Source: Methylomonas rosea (lineage in GTDB: Bacteria; Pseudomonadota; Gammaproteobacteria; Methylococcales; Methylomonadaceae). From it: DNA of 49,953 bases. A program made the translations under genes and the position numbers. Positions within the stretch are counted from its first letter, which is position 1; every line of letters begins with the position of its first letter. The notes under the pieces were generated by a model. The model was not told where the DNA came from. It ran no database searches and saw only the letters and a program-made list of their open reading frames with translations. The stretch is taken from contig NZ_JANIBL010000035.1 in NCBI RefSeq assembly GCF_024505055.1, positions 1 to 49,953 of the forward strand, read 5' to 3'. Below, piece by piece: positions 17,142 through 25,900 of this stretch.

Positions 17142-17350
17142 CCACAGACCGTATTGTGCGCATCGTCGCCGGCTTATTTGTGCTGCTGTCGCTGAGTCTG
17201 GGCGTTGAAGGCAGTCCTTTATTTCAATCAAGCAACTGGCTTTGGTTTACCGCGTTCGTCGGGGCCAATTTGTTTCAAAGCGGTTTTACCCGATTCTGCC
17301 CGCTGGAAATGATTCTTAAAAAATTGGGCGTTAAAGAAAGCTGCCAATAA
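17138..17350 (+). CDS. DUF2892 (YgaP-like transmembrane) protein
   Basis: A 70-residue protein started at ATG 17138 overlapping the cydX stop. Two hydrophobic segments ([16 protein letters not shown] and [16 protein letters not shown]) are followed by [15 protein letters not shown], the conserved FxxxCP-type end of the DUF2892 family, and a terminal Cys69. In E. coli YgaP a similar membrane part is fused to a rhodanese domain, and stand-alone copies often lie near sulfur genes. Placement between the bd oxidase and SQR genes fits a role in handling sulfane sulfur at the membrane (inference). Confidence 0.85.
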   Translation: MTTDRIVRIVAGLFVLLSLSLGVEGSPLFQSSNWLWFTAFVGANLFQSGFTRFCPLEMILKKLGVKESCQ

Positions 17351-17391
17351 CAGCGGCAAAAAATAATTATCTTTCAATTAGGAGTAGTCTC

Positions 17392-18663
17392 ATGGCAAAA
17401 ATTGTAATCGTAGGCGCGGGCATCGGCGGCATCCCGATGGCATTGGAAATGAAAGAAAACGCCCGGAAGGAAGACGAGGTGGTGGTGATCGCCGATACGC
17501 CGACCTTTCACTTTGTACCGTCCAATCCTTGGGTGGCGGTTAACTGGCGCAAGCCGGAAGACATCAAGGTGGAGTTGGCACCCATGTTCAAAAAAAAGAA
17601 GATCGGTTTTATCCAACAAAAAGTCACGCGTTTCCACCCGGAAAACAATCAAGTGGAATTGGCCGATGGCTCTCAGGTCGATTACGATTTCTTAGTGATC
17701 GCCACCGGCCCAAAACTGGCATTTGACGAAGTACCGGGTTTGGGCCCCAACGGCCATACCCAATCGGTGTGCCATGTCGATCATGCCGGCGAATCCGGTG
17801 AATTTTGGGACAAGTTTGTCGAAGATCCCGGTCCGATTATCGTCGGCGCCGCCCAAGGTGCGTCCTGCTTTGGCCCTGCGTATGAATATATGTTCATCGC
17901 CGAAACCGACCTGCGCCAGCGTAAAATCCGCGATAAAGTCAAAATGACTTATGTCACCTCAGAGCCTTATGTCGGCCATTTGGGTTTGGGTGGCGTGGGT
18001 GATACCAAAGGCATGCTCGAAGCGGAGATGCGTAGCAAGCACATCAACTGGATCTGCAATGCCAAAATCGACAAGATCGAAGCCGGCATGATGTATGTCA
18101 CTGAAGTCGATGAAAACGGCCAGGAGAAAAAGAAACACGAGTTGCCGTTTAAGCACAGTATGATTCTGCCGGCCTTTAAAGGTGTCGATGCCTTGAGTGG
18201 CATTGATAAGCTGGTGAATCCAAGGGGTTTTGTCATTGTTGACGAGAATCAACGCAACCCCACCTTTAAAAATGTCTATTCAATCGGCGTCTGCATCGCC
18301 ATTCCGCCGCTGGAACAAACCCCGGTGCCTACCGGTACGCCAAAAACCGGTTACATGATCGAGTCTATGGTCACCGCCACCGCGCATAATATCCGTGCGG
18401 AACTGGATGGCAAGCAGCCTAAAGAAAAGGGCACCTGGAATGCATTGTGTCTGGCGGATTTTGGCGATTCGGGCGTCGCGTTCCTGGCCATGCCGCAAAT
18501 TCCGCCCCGCAACGTGCAGTGGGCTTCTAGTGGTAAATGGGTGCATTTAGCTAAAATTGGTTATGAAAAGTACTTTATGCGTAAAGTTCGCAAGGGTATC
18601 AGCGAGCCTTACTATGAAAAACTGACCTTAAAAATGTTTGGCATTATGCGTCTGAAAGGCTGA
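17392..18663 (+). CDS. sqr: Sulfide:quinone oxidoreductase (type I-like)
   Basis: A 423-residue FAD enzyme closely resembling the Acidithiobacillus ferrooxidans type: N-terminal GAGIGGIPMALEMKE (dinucleotide fold, 8-22), FHFVPSNPWVAVNWR (~39-53), IATGPKLAFDEVPG (~103-116) and TPVPTGTPKTGYMIESMV (~310-327). The three functional cysteines are all present: Cys127 (SVCHVDH), Cys159 (GASCFGPAYEY) and Cys353 (NALCLADFGDSG). It oxidises sulfide to polysulfide or sulfane sulfur on the cytoplasmic membrane and passes electrons to quinone. It lies 41 bases after the DUF2892 gene with AGGAG before the start, so it is probably co-transcribed with the bd oxidase, which can reoxidise the quinol. Confidence 0.95.
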   Translation: MAKIVIVGAGIGGIPMALEMKENARKEDEVVVIADTPTFHFVPSNPWVAVNWRKPEDIKVELAPMFKKKKIGFIQQKVTRFHPENNQVELADGSQVDYDFLVIATGPKLAFDEVPGLGPNGHTQSVCHVDHAGESGEFWDKFVEDPGPIIVGAAQGASCFGPAYEYMFIAETDLRQRKIRDKVKMTYVTSEPYVGHLGLGGVGDTKGMLEAEMRSKHINWICNAKIDKIEAGMMYVTEVDENGQEKKKHELPFKHSMILPAFKGVDALSGIDKLVNPRGFVIVDENQRNPTFKNVYSIGVCIAIPPLEQTPVPTGTPKTGYMIESMVTATAHNIRAELDGKQPKEKGTWNALCLADFGDSGVAFLAMPQIPPRNVQWASSGKWVHLAKIGYEKYFMRKVRKGISEPYYEKLTLKMFGIMRLKG

Positions 18664-18681
18664 CACTGGTTTATGCCGTGC

Positions 18682-18752
18682 TGGTATGGAATGACGAACA
18701 CGACTGTGCCCTTGGTTTACCAATGGAACCGGGCGTCTAAGCTTCCATACCA
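18682..18752. repeat. 10-bp inverted repeat between SQR and TolC-like genes
   Basis: TGGTATGGAA (18682-18691) and TTCCATACCA (18743-18752) are perfect inverted copies, and a smaller stem TTGGT/ACCAA lies between them. It fills the largest gap inside the gene run and could weaken read-through or protect the upstream transcript end. There is no T-run. Confidence 0.5.
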
Positions 18753-18785
18753 CCCCATTTGCCCTAACTGAATGCAGATTAATCA

Positions 18786-20123
18786 ATGACACATCGATAT
18801 TTTTGGCGGCTGGCCTTCGCACTGATACTGGTTACGGATACGGCTTTGGCCGATGCTGAACCCAGTCAATACAACCTGGAGCAAGCCATTGAAACCGCAT
18901 TGGCGAACAATCCCGAGCTTGGCATGATGCAAGCCCGTATCGAACAGGCCAATGCACAGTTGGGCGAATCCTTGGCCAGTTTTTACCCGCAAATCAAAGC
19001 CAGCTTGTCGTATCAGCATAGCGATAATCCGGCGCAGGCCTTTGCGATGATCATTGCCCAGCGCCGGCTCAGCTTTGCCGGCAACGACTTTAATCATCCC
19101 GGCGGCGTGGATAACTATCGGCCACAAGTGACGGCGACGTACGCGTTGTTTCGTGGTGGTCAGGATTACTACCGTAAACAGGCCGCGGAACTGGGTATCG
19201 AAACCTCGGAACTGGAAAAGGCCGCGACCCGTAATCAATTAGTCAATAATGTCACGGCAGCTTATTACGGCGAATTGGCAGCAATGGAAGCACACGAGAT
19301 TAGTCAGCGTTCCATTACAGCAGTGCAAAGCGAGCTGGATCAGTCACGGATTCGCTTCGATGCCGGCACCGTCTTGAAATCCGACGTGTTGTCCCTGGAA
19401 GTGCAACTGGCTGAAGCCAAGGATGCTGAAATCCAGGCCGCTAACGCTATTGAGTTGGCGCAAAGCATGTTGAAAACCTTGCTGGGATTGCCGACCAACG
19501 CCCCCTTTGCCATTAACTCGACGCAGCAAGCCGCATTACCGGCCAACCCTGCGGTTTTCGACGAATTACTCAATCAGGCGCTAAGCAGTCACCCTGAGTT
19601 GCAAGCTGCCCAGAAGCGCGTGGCGATGGCCGAACGTCAGCTGGATGTGGCGCAAGCAGCCCACTTACCCCGCGCCGACGCTTTTGTCAGCTATGGTTCT
19701 GACAGCAAAGATCTGGCCTTTAGCAGCAATCGCGATAACGTCACGGCGGGCGTGATGGTGGAAGTGGATGTGTTTTCCGGTTTTGCCACACAAGAAAAAA
19801 TCAAGAAAGCCGAGCACGAATTAACCGCCGCCCAAGAGGCCGCCAGGCAGACCCGCTTACGCATTGAACATCAGCTGAAATCGGCGCAAGTCAAACTACA
19901 AGACGCCCTGAGTAGAGCGGAAGTTAGCGCCGTAGCGGTAAAAGCCGCAGAGGAAGCCTTGCGCTTAGTCAATGAACAGCGCCAAGCCGGTGTGGTGACG
20001 GTGACTCGTTATATTGAAGCCGAGGTCGCGCGCGATAAGGCCCATACCCGACAAATCACCGCGCGTTTCGATGCCTTGCGGGCCGAAGCGGAACTGAAGC
20101 AAGCCACCGGTTACTGGCAATAA
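18786..20123 (+). CDS. TolC-family outer-membrane efflux protein
   Basis: 445 residues. It starts with a signal peptide (MTHRYFWRLAFALILVTDTA, cleaved near ADA). It then shows two outer-membrane efflux repeats: LEQAIETALANNPELGMMQARIEQ for the first half and LNQALSSHPELQAAQKRVAM for the second. Long Ala/Gln/Glu-rich helices (for example around RIRFDAGTVLKSDVLSLEVQ) form the periplasmic tunnel and short strand pairs the outer-membrane barrel. It would act as the exit channel for the adaptor and RND pump encoded directly downstream. No lipobox Cys is seen, so it is TolC- rather than OprM-like in anchoring. Confidence 0.92.
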   Translation: MTHRYFWRLAFALILVTDTALADAEPSQYNLEQAIETALANNPELGMMQARIEQANAQLGESLASFYPQIKASLSYQHSDNPAQAFAMIIAQRRLSFAGNDFNHPGGVDNYRPQVTATYALFRGGQDYYRKQAAELGIETSELEKAATRNQLVNNVTAAYYGELAAMEAHEISQRSITAVQSELDQSRIRFDAGTVLKSDVLSLEVQLAEAKDAEIQAANAIELAQSMLKTLLGLPTNAPFAINSTQQAALPANPAVFDELLNQALSSHPELQAAQKRVAMAERQLDVAQAAHLPRADAFVSYGSDSKDLAFSSNRDNVTAGVMVEVDVFSGFATQEKIKKAEHELTAAQEAARQTRLRIEHQLKSAQVKLQDALSRAEVSAVAVKAAEEALRLVNEQRQAGVVTVTRYIEAEVARDKAHTRQITARFDALRAEAELKQATGYWQ

Positions 20124-20133
20124 AGGAGTCACG

Positions 20134-21231
20134 ATGACCGAACAATTTTCTGAATCACATTCGCCGAGATGGCTTATCCCCGCGGCTGCAATCACGGCGC
20201 TGTTGCTGGTGATTTTATTTGCGCTGGGTATCTTGGGCGGCGAGAAAAAGACCGAATCCGGCAACACTGCTTTGCCTGAGAGTAGCTTGCCCGCTGGTGC
20301 CCAGACTTTAAAAGTGGGCACACAGACGGCGGAGAACAATTTGTCCTGGCAAGGCGTCGTAAGATCGCGTTTGGCCGCCAAGATTGCCCCTAAATTAAAT
20401 GCGCGCATTCTGGAAGTAGCCGTCAATCCGGGCGACAAAGTCAAACAAGGCCAAGTCATCGCTCGTTTAGACGACCGTGATTTACGGGCGGCTTACAACG
20501 CCGCTAGCGCGGGACAGGCGGCGGCCCAGGCTCAAGCGGCCCAGGCCAATGCCGAAGAAAAACGCATCATTGATCTATACAATAAGCAAGCGGCCACCCG
20601 GCAAAACTACGAAGCCGTGCTGGCGCAAGCGCAAAGCGCCAGAGCCATGGCCAATCAAGCTGCCAGTTCCGCGCAACAGAGTAAAGTGATGCTAGGTGAA
20701 AATGTGCTCTACGCGCCTTTCGAAGGGGTAGTGGGTGAGCGTTTGCAAGAGCCGGGCGACATGGGCTTGCCCAATCAAGCCATCGTCACCTTGCACAAAC
20801 CCGATGACTTACGTCTGGAAGCTTCGATTGCCAGCCACTGTGCCGCAGCCATTAAGTTGGGTATGGAAGTAAAAGTGCGCTTCGATACGCCGCAGCAAAC
20901 GCTGTCGGCGACGGTCGACGAAATTGCGCCGGAAATTGATCCGCAAACCCGCACCCTGGCGGTAAAAGTTAAATTGCCGAATCTGCCTGGTTTGCAGCAT
21001 GGCCAATTCGCTTGGCTGGAACTGGCGTGCGCCAGCGCGCAGCAAGCGGTGATGATCCCTTCGGCGGCTATTTTGCATTACGGGCAACTGCAAGCCGTCA
21101 AAGTGCTGGATGGGCAACGGCTGCTTACCCGGCATATTCGCACCGGTAAGCAGTATGGCGACCAAGTCGAAATACTATCCGGACTGCGCGCAGGTGAAAC
21201 TATCTTGAGTAACGCTGGGTTGGGGCAATGA
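20134..21231 (+). CDS. RND periplasmic adaptor (membrane fusion protein)
   Basis: 365 residues. AAAGGAG precedes the ATG and overlaps the end of the tolC-like gene. Residues ~12-34 form an N-terminal membrane anchor (WLIPAAAITALLLVILFALG). A lipoyl-like half follows (KIAPKLNARILEVAVNPGDK, ~86-105), then a short alpha-hairpin rich in Ala and Gln, the second lipoyl half (YAPFEGVVGERLQEPGD), a beta-barrel and a membrane-proximal domain. It links the inner-membrane RND pump to the TolC-like channel. The stop overlaps the permease start (ATGA), implying coupled translation. Confidence 0.93.
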   Translation: MTEQFSESHSPRWLIPAAAITALLLVILFALGILGGEKKTESGNTALPESSLPAGAQTLKVGTQTAENNLSWQGVVRSRLAAKIAPKLNARILEVAVNPGDKVKQGQVIARLDDRDLRAAYNAASAGQAAAQAQAAQANAEEKRIIDLYNKQAATRQNYEAVLAQAQSARAMANQAASSAQQSKVMLGENVLYAPFEGVVGERLQEPGDMGLPNQAIVTLHKPDDLRLEASIASHCAAAIKLGMEVKVRFDTPQQTLSATVDEIAPEIDPQTRTLAVKVKLPNLPGLQHGQFAWLELACASAQQAVMIPSAAILHYGQLQAVKVLDGQRLLTRHIRTGKQYGDQVEILSGLRAGETILSNAGLGQ

Positions 21232-24200
21232 GCGAAGTGAACAAAACCATGGAAGCGAAAAAGGACAGCCTGACGGTTGCCATCGTTCGTTTATTCACCA
21301 CCTCGCATTTATCGCTGCTGTTTTTATTGATTTCGCTGTTAGCAGGTGCGGCGGCGCTGACTTTGACGCCACGCGAGGAAGACCCGCAAATCATCGTGCC
21401 GGTGATGGATGTGTTTGTACATTATCCGGGCGCCAGCAGCGAAGAAGTGGAAAAACGCGTGACCACGCCGCTGGAAGTATTATTGAAGCAAATTCAGGGC
21501 GTGGAATATGTCTATTCCGCCTCTCGACCCGGCGAAGCGCTGGTGACGGTGCGCTATCGGGTGGGCGAGAGTATCGAAGACAGCTTGATCAAAACCCGCG
21601 ATAAACTGCAAGCCAACCTCGACATCATCCCGCCCGGCGTCAGCGATTGGGTGGTCAAGCCGGTGGAAATTGATGACGTGCCGATCTTGCTGCTGAGTCT
21701 GTCCATGCCCAAGGCGCATGAAGACATCATGGCGGTGCGGCGGATCGCCGAAGAGCTGATTGAGCGTTTGCGCGCCATCGACGACGTGGGCAAAAGTTGG
21801 GTCATCGGCGCGGCGCCACGGCAAATCTCGGTATATCCCGACCCCGCCAAGTTGCAAGCCAGCGGCTTAAGTCTGCCGGAAATACAGCAAGCTTTGGCGC
21901 AGAGCAACGTCAATCTGCCAGCCGGACGTTTGAATCAGAATAATAGCGAAATTCTGCTGGAAGCCGGGCCGCATTACGAAACCCCGGAGCAGATCGGGGC
22001 GACGGTCTTAAAAAACGTCGCAGGCCGCTTGGTGTATTTGCGCGATGTGGCGCAAATCGTCGATGGTCCGCAAGACACGGACTATTACACGCGCATCGGC
22101 TTCGGTCCCGGCGTTGAGCAAATGAAAACGGTAGGGCATAAGGACGGTTCTTTACCAGTAGCGGGCGAAGAGCGACAAATGGCTACTATCGCCATCGCCA
22201 AACGCCGCGGTAGCAACGCGGTCGGTGTGGCCGAGCAAGTGCTGGCCTTAACCGAAGAACTACATGGCACGCTGATTCCGGATGAAGTGCTGGTCACGGT
22301 CACCCGCAACTACGGCGAAACCGCCGATCACAAGGTCAATGAATTGGTGATGCATCTGAGCATCGCGATTCTGACCATCATTGTCCTGCTGGCGCTGGCC
22401 TTGGGTTTTAAGGAATCGCTGATCGTGTCCTTGGCAGTGCCGATGACCTTTGCGATTACCTTGCTGTGCGACTTGATCTTTGGTTACACCATCAACCGGG
22501 TGACGCTGTTCGCGTTGATTTTGTCCTTGGGTTTGCTGGTCGATGACCCGATTGTCGACGTCGAGAACATTCATCGTCATTACAAACTGCGCAAAGAGCC
22601 GCCGTTACAGGCTTTACTGACGGCGGTAGACGAAATTCGTCCGCCAACCATCTTGGCAACCTTCGCGGTGATCATGTCCTTCGTACCGATGTTTTTTATT
22701 ACCGGGATGATGGGGCCGTATATGGCGCCCATGGCCTTTAACGTGCCGATTGCGATGTTAATGTCCTTGCTGATCGCCTTTACGGTGACGCCCTGGGCCA
22801 GCTATAAGTTGTTAAAAGGCGATTACGGTAAAGATCACGGCCCGGCGTTTCGTCTCCAGGAAACCCGTGGTTTCAAGGTTTATCAAGCGATCATGGCTCC
22901 GCTGTTGAGCCATAAATCCAAAGCCTTGTGGTTTTTACTGGCGGTGTTTGTGGCATTTGTCTTGTCCACGCTGATGGCCGTGACCCGAGTGGTGCCATTG
23001 AAATTGCTGCCGTTTGACAATAAAAACGAGCTGCAATTGGTGATCGACATGCCGCGCGGCTCGTCTTTGGAAGCTACCAATGAAGTCGCGTCGGCCTTGG
23101 GGCAATATCTGGCCACGGTGAACGAAGTCAGCAGCTATCAGACTTATGTCGGTTTGGCATCGCCTATGGATTTTAATGGCTTGGTTCGGCATTACTATTT
23201 ACGCCAGGGTGCTTATGTCGGCGATCTGCGTATTATTCTGGTGGATAAATTCCGCCGCGCGCAACAATCCCACGCCATTGCCTTAAGGATGCGTCCGGAT
23301 ATAGAACGGATCGGCCAAAAATACGGGGCCAATCTCAAAATTGTGGAAATGCCGCCGGGGCCGCCGGTGTTGTCCAGCGTGGTCGCGGAAATCTACGGGC
23401 CGCCGGAAGCCGGTTATCAGGATTTGGTGAGCGTATCCAAACAAGTTCGTCAACATTTGCAGGTCACCGACGGCGTGGTGGATGTGGACGACTATGTGCA
23501 AGCGCCGCAAGACCAATGGCAATTTGTGTTGAATCAGGACAAAGCGGCGCTGTTGGGGATTACCAATCAACAGGTGGCCAGCAGTTTGAAACTGGCGGTG
23601 GAAGGCGGCGTTGCCGGTACTTTGCATATCGCCAGCGAAAGGCAACCTTTGTTGATCACGCTGCAATACCCCAGAGCCGCGCGTTCCTCGGAAGCCGATT
23701 TGTTAAACCTGTCGGTTAAGTCGGCGAAAGGTGATTTAATCCGCTTAAGCGAAATCGGTCGATTCAGTCATGAACTTGCCGATCAAACCATCTACCACAA
23801 AAACTTGCGCCAGGTGTCGTATGTGCTGGGCGAAATGGCCGGCCGCAGCCCTGTGGAAGCGGTGTGGGATCTGCAGGATGCCTTGGAACAGCAACCTCTG
23901 CCGCCCGGTTACAGCGCGGAAATGGCCGGGGAGGGCGAATGGAAAATCACCGTCGATGTATTCCGCGACCTGGGTCTGGCGTTCGCGGCAGCGATGGTGA
24001 TGATCTATATCCTGTTGGTGGGGCAGACCGGGTCTTTGGGTGTGCCGCTGATCATGATGATCGCCATTCCCCTGACGGTGATCGGCATCATGCCGGGCTT
24101 TTGGTTTATCAACCTGTTTGCGGCGGATGTGGGTCAATATGCCGATCCGGTGTATTTCACCGCCACGGCCATGATAGGCATGATTGCCTTGGCTGGGATC

Positions 24201-24503
24201 GTGGTGCGCAATTCGATCATCCTGATCGATTTTATCGAGAACATCTATCGCGGTAATCCCGACATTAGTTTGGCCGAGGCCATAATCGAAGCCGGCGCCA
24301 CCCGCTTGAATCCGATCTTTTTAACAGCGGCTTCTGCGGTGCTGGGTTCGGTGATGATAGTCCTCGACCCCATCTTCTCGGGCTTGGCTTGGAGCTTTAT
24401 CTTCGGGATTATCGCCTCCACCTTATTTTCGCTGGTGGTGATTCCACTGGTATATTTCCTGATTAACCGCGAAATGCCTAAGGAAGTAATTCTCGAGGAA
24501 TAG
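21228..24503 (+). CDS. RND efflux permease (HAE-type, AcrB superfamily)
   Basis: 1091 residues with the full two-fold RND layout: a first helix near 27-45, a periplasmic porter loop, TM2-7, a second loop from ~590, and TM8-12 to the end. TM4 has LLVDDPIVDVEN with the paired Asp of the proton relay. TM10 reads ALAGIVVRNSIILIDF, with Arg where AcrB has Lys. YPGASSEEVEKRVTTPLE near residue 65 is a standard RND opening. The pump expels a substrate from membrane or periplasm using the proton gradient. The substrate is unknown; its place behind sqr allows, but does not prove, a link to sulfur compounds. Confidence 0.94.
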   Translation: MSEVNKTMEAKKDSLTVAIVRLFTTSHLSLLFLLISLLAGAAALTLTPREEDPQIIVPVMDVFVHYPGASSEEVEKRVTTPLEVLLKQIQGVEYVYSASRPGEALVTVRYRVGESIEDSLIKTRDKLQANLDIIPPGVSDWVVKPVEIDDVPILLLSLSMPKAHEDIMAVRRIAEELIERLRAIDDVGKSWVIGAAPRQISVYPDPAKLQASGLSLPEIQQALAQSNVNLPAGRLNQNNSEILLEAGPHYETPEQIGATVLKNVAGRLVYLRDVAQIVDGPQDTDYYTRIGFGPGVEQMKTVGHKDGSLPVAGEERQMATIAIAKRRGSNAVGVAEQVLALTEELHGTLIPDEVLVTVTRNYGETADHKVNELVMHLSIAILTIIVLLALALGFKESLIVSLAVPMTFAITLLCDLIFGYTINRVTLFALILSLGLLVDDPIVDVENIHRHYKLRKEPPLQALLTAVDEIRPPTILATFAVIMSFVPMFFITGMMGPYMAPMAFNVPIAMLMSLLIAFTVTPWASYKLLKGDYGKDHGPAFRLQETRGFKVYQAIMAPLLSHKSKALWFLLAVFVAFVLSTLMAVTRVVPLKLLPFDNKNELQLVIDMPRGSSLEATNEVASALGQYLATVNEVSSYQTYVGLASPMDFNGLVRHYYLRQGAYVGDLRIILVDKFRRAQQSHAIALRMRPDIERIGQKYGANLKIVEMPPGPPVLSSVVAEIYGPPEAGYQDLVSVSKQVRQHLQVTDGVVDVDDYVQAPQDQWQFVLNQDKAALLGITNQQVASSLKLAVEGGVAGTLHIASERQPLLITLQYPRAARSSEADLLNLSVKSAKGDLIRLSEIGRFSHELADQTIYHKNLRQVSYVLGEMAGRSPVEAVWDLQDALEQQPLPPGYSAEMAGEGEWKITVDVFRDLGLAFAAAMVMIYILLVGQTGSLGVPLIMMIAIPLTVIGIMPGFWFINLFAADVGQYADPVYFTATAMIGMIALAGIVVRNSIILIDFIENIYRGNPDISLAEAIIEAGATRLNPIFLTAASAVLGSVMIVLDPIFSGLAWSFIFGIIASTLFSLVVIPLVYFLINREMPKEVILEE

Positions 24504-24595
24504 TGTTGTCGCTCATGGTGTGAGTGCCGGGTTTCTGTATTCCTGTAGCTCATAAGCCGGTTAAACTAATCCCAAACCCTATCGGATCAAAACTT

Positions 24596-24994
24596 ATGAA
24601 TCATTCAAACCGCGTTTTTTATTTAACTTCCGCATTGGCGTTACTGGTAGCTGTATCGCCGCTCGTCAGCGCAGACGAGTCATCAAGTAAATTTTCGCGT
24701 GAGCTATTGCTGAAGAAACCCATATCGCTAACCAGCAAGGAAGTGGAGAGCCATGTGTTACGCGTGCTGTTTCCAAAAGGCTATAAAACGCCGTTACACA
24801 CCCACGAAGGACCGGGACCGCGCTATGTGGTTAGGGGTAAACTCCAGGTCGAGGATGACGGCCAAACCAAAGTCTATAGCCAAGGCGAAGTATTTTGGGA
24901 AACCGGGGCTGAAATGACCGTGGAAAATGTCGGCAAAGGCGAGGCGGAAATTATTATATTCGAACTGGCTCCGGCAAAATCAGGCGCGAACTAA
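24596..24994 (+). CDS. Periplasmic small cupin protein
   Basis: The start at ATG 24596 gives 132 residues with a signal peptide (MNHSNRVFYLTSALALLVAV, cleavage near VSA-DE). An earlier in-frame start at 24524 would bury it. The cupin core has KTPLHTHEGPGPRYVVRGKL, with His-x-His and a following Glu as likely metal ligands, and later YSQGEVFWETGAEMTVENVG. The role is unknown; it might bind a metal or small molecule exported or sensed by the adjacent system. It lies 92 bases after the RND permease and 61 bases before the Crp/Fnr gene, same strand. Confidence 0.83.
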   Translation: MNHSNRVFYLTSALALLVAVSPLVSADESSSKFSRELLLKKPISLTSKEVESHVLRVLFPKGYKTPLHTHEGPGPRYVVRGKLQVEDDGQTKVYSQGEVFWETGAEMTVENVGKGEAEIIIFELAPAKSGAN

Positions 24995-25055
24995 ACGCCC
25001 GTAACAAAATTTAATTTCGCTTGCCGATAGCTGGCATTTATAAAGGCAGCTTAAT

Positions 25056-25724
25056 ATGCACGAGACATTATGGAAGTTGCATTTTCCGGAGTTTATTGCT
25101 AGTAACGATAAAGTTATCAAGCAATTAATGGATGCAGCAATTATGGTTACTTTGCCGGCTCGCCAACAAGTGTTTTATCCAGGCAAAATTTGTGATAATT
25201 ACTTATTGATATTATCCGGCAGTGTCAAAGCACAAATCATGTCAACCGATGGCCGCGAAATATTGCTTTATCATGTGCTTGCCGGCGACTCTTGCGTACT
25301 AACGACCTCTTGTTTATTGGGTAATAATAATTATCCCGCCGAAGGCTATACCGAAACCGAAGTGAGCGCCTTTGCGATTCCGGCGCATATTTTTCATCGC
25401 TGTTTAGAACAATCTACCTTTTTTCGCGAATTCGTATTTCGTAATTTCTCCCAACGCTTGGCCGATGTTATCAAGCGGATGGAAAGCATTTCTTTTGGCA
25501 GTGTCGAGCAAAAACTCGCCAAAGCGTTACTGGCAAGCGGCGAAAAAACCTTGCACAAAACCCATAACGAGCTGGCCTTGGAGTTAGGTTCAGCTCGTGA
25601 AGTGGTATCCCGCCATCTGAAGCGTTTTGAAAGTTATGGTTGGCTAAGCTTGAGCAGAGGTGCTATTTCGAATATTAATTTTGATGCATTGCATAAAATC
25701 TCCCATTTTAACGATCAGAGTTAG
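25056..25724 (+). CDS. Crp/Fnr-family transcriptional regulator with four cysteines
   Basis: 222 residues. The N-terminal ~120 residues form a cyclic-nucleotide-type beta-roll (YPGKICDNYLLILSGSVKAQ, then HVLAGDSCVLTTSCLLGNN). A dimerisation helix follows (~125-150), then a winged HTH at ~160-205 (THNELALELGSAREVVSRHL). Its four Cys (46, 80, 86, 116) are all in the sensing domain, but the spacing does not match the Fnr iron-sulfur cluster. The cAMP-binding signature is not evident. It could be a thiol, redox or sulfane-sulfur sensor acting on this cluster (inference). Confidence 0.92.
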   Translation: MHETLWKLHFPEFIASNDKVIKQLMDAAIMVTLPARQQVFYPGKICDNYLLILSGSVKAQIMSTDGREILLYHVLAGDSCVLTTSCLLGNNNYPAEGYTETEVSAFAIPAHIFHRCLEQSTFFREFVFRNFSQRLADVIKRMESISFGSVEQKLAKALLASGEKTLHKTHNELALELGSAREVVSRHLKRFESYGWLSLSRGAISNINFDALHKISHFNDQS

Positions 25725-25900
25725 TTTTCTTGCTTGGCATCCTCTTTTTGTTCATTGCCAATGAATCTCAAAATAATAAATCCTAATATAAACCCTAGTA
25801 CCGCCGCAAATACCAACGGTAAAGCAAACGGTATGTCATGGTGATCTCTAAGGTTCATTTGTAAAATACTCGAAGCAAACTTTAACATTAAATCTAACAT
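25721..25900 (-). CDS. Small single-pass membrane protein
   Basis: A 59-residue protein read on the minus strand from ATG (25900-25898) to TAA (25723-25721), with TAGGA about 6 bases upstream. The N-terminus is MLDLMLKFASSILQMNLRD, then HHDIPF. One hydrophobic helix (LPLVFAAVLGFILGFIIL) is followed by a charged tail (NEQKEDAKQEN). The organisation is that of a genuine small membrane protein rather than chance. Its stop overlaps the Crp/Fnr stop tail to tail by a few bases. No family recognised. Confidence 0.65.
   Translation of the reverse strand: MLDLMLKFASSILQMNLRDHHDIPFALPLVFAAVLGFILGFIILRFIGNEQKEDAKQEN

Noticed and set aside
25056..25724. Assignment as FNR
   Set aside because: The cysteine spacing does not match the N-terminal cluster ligands of FNR.
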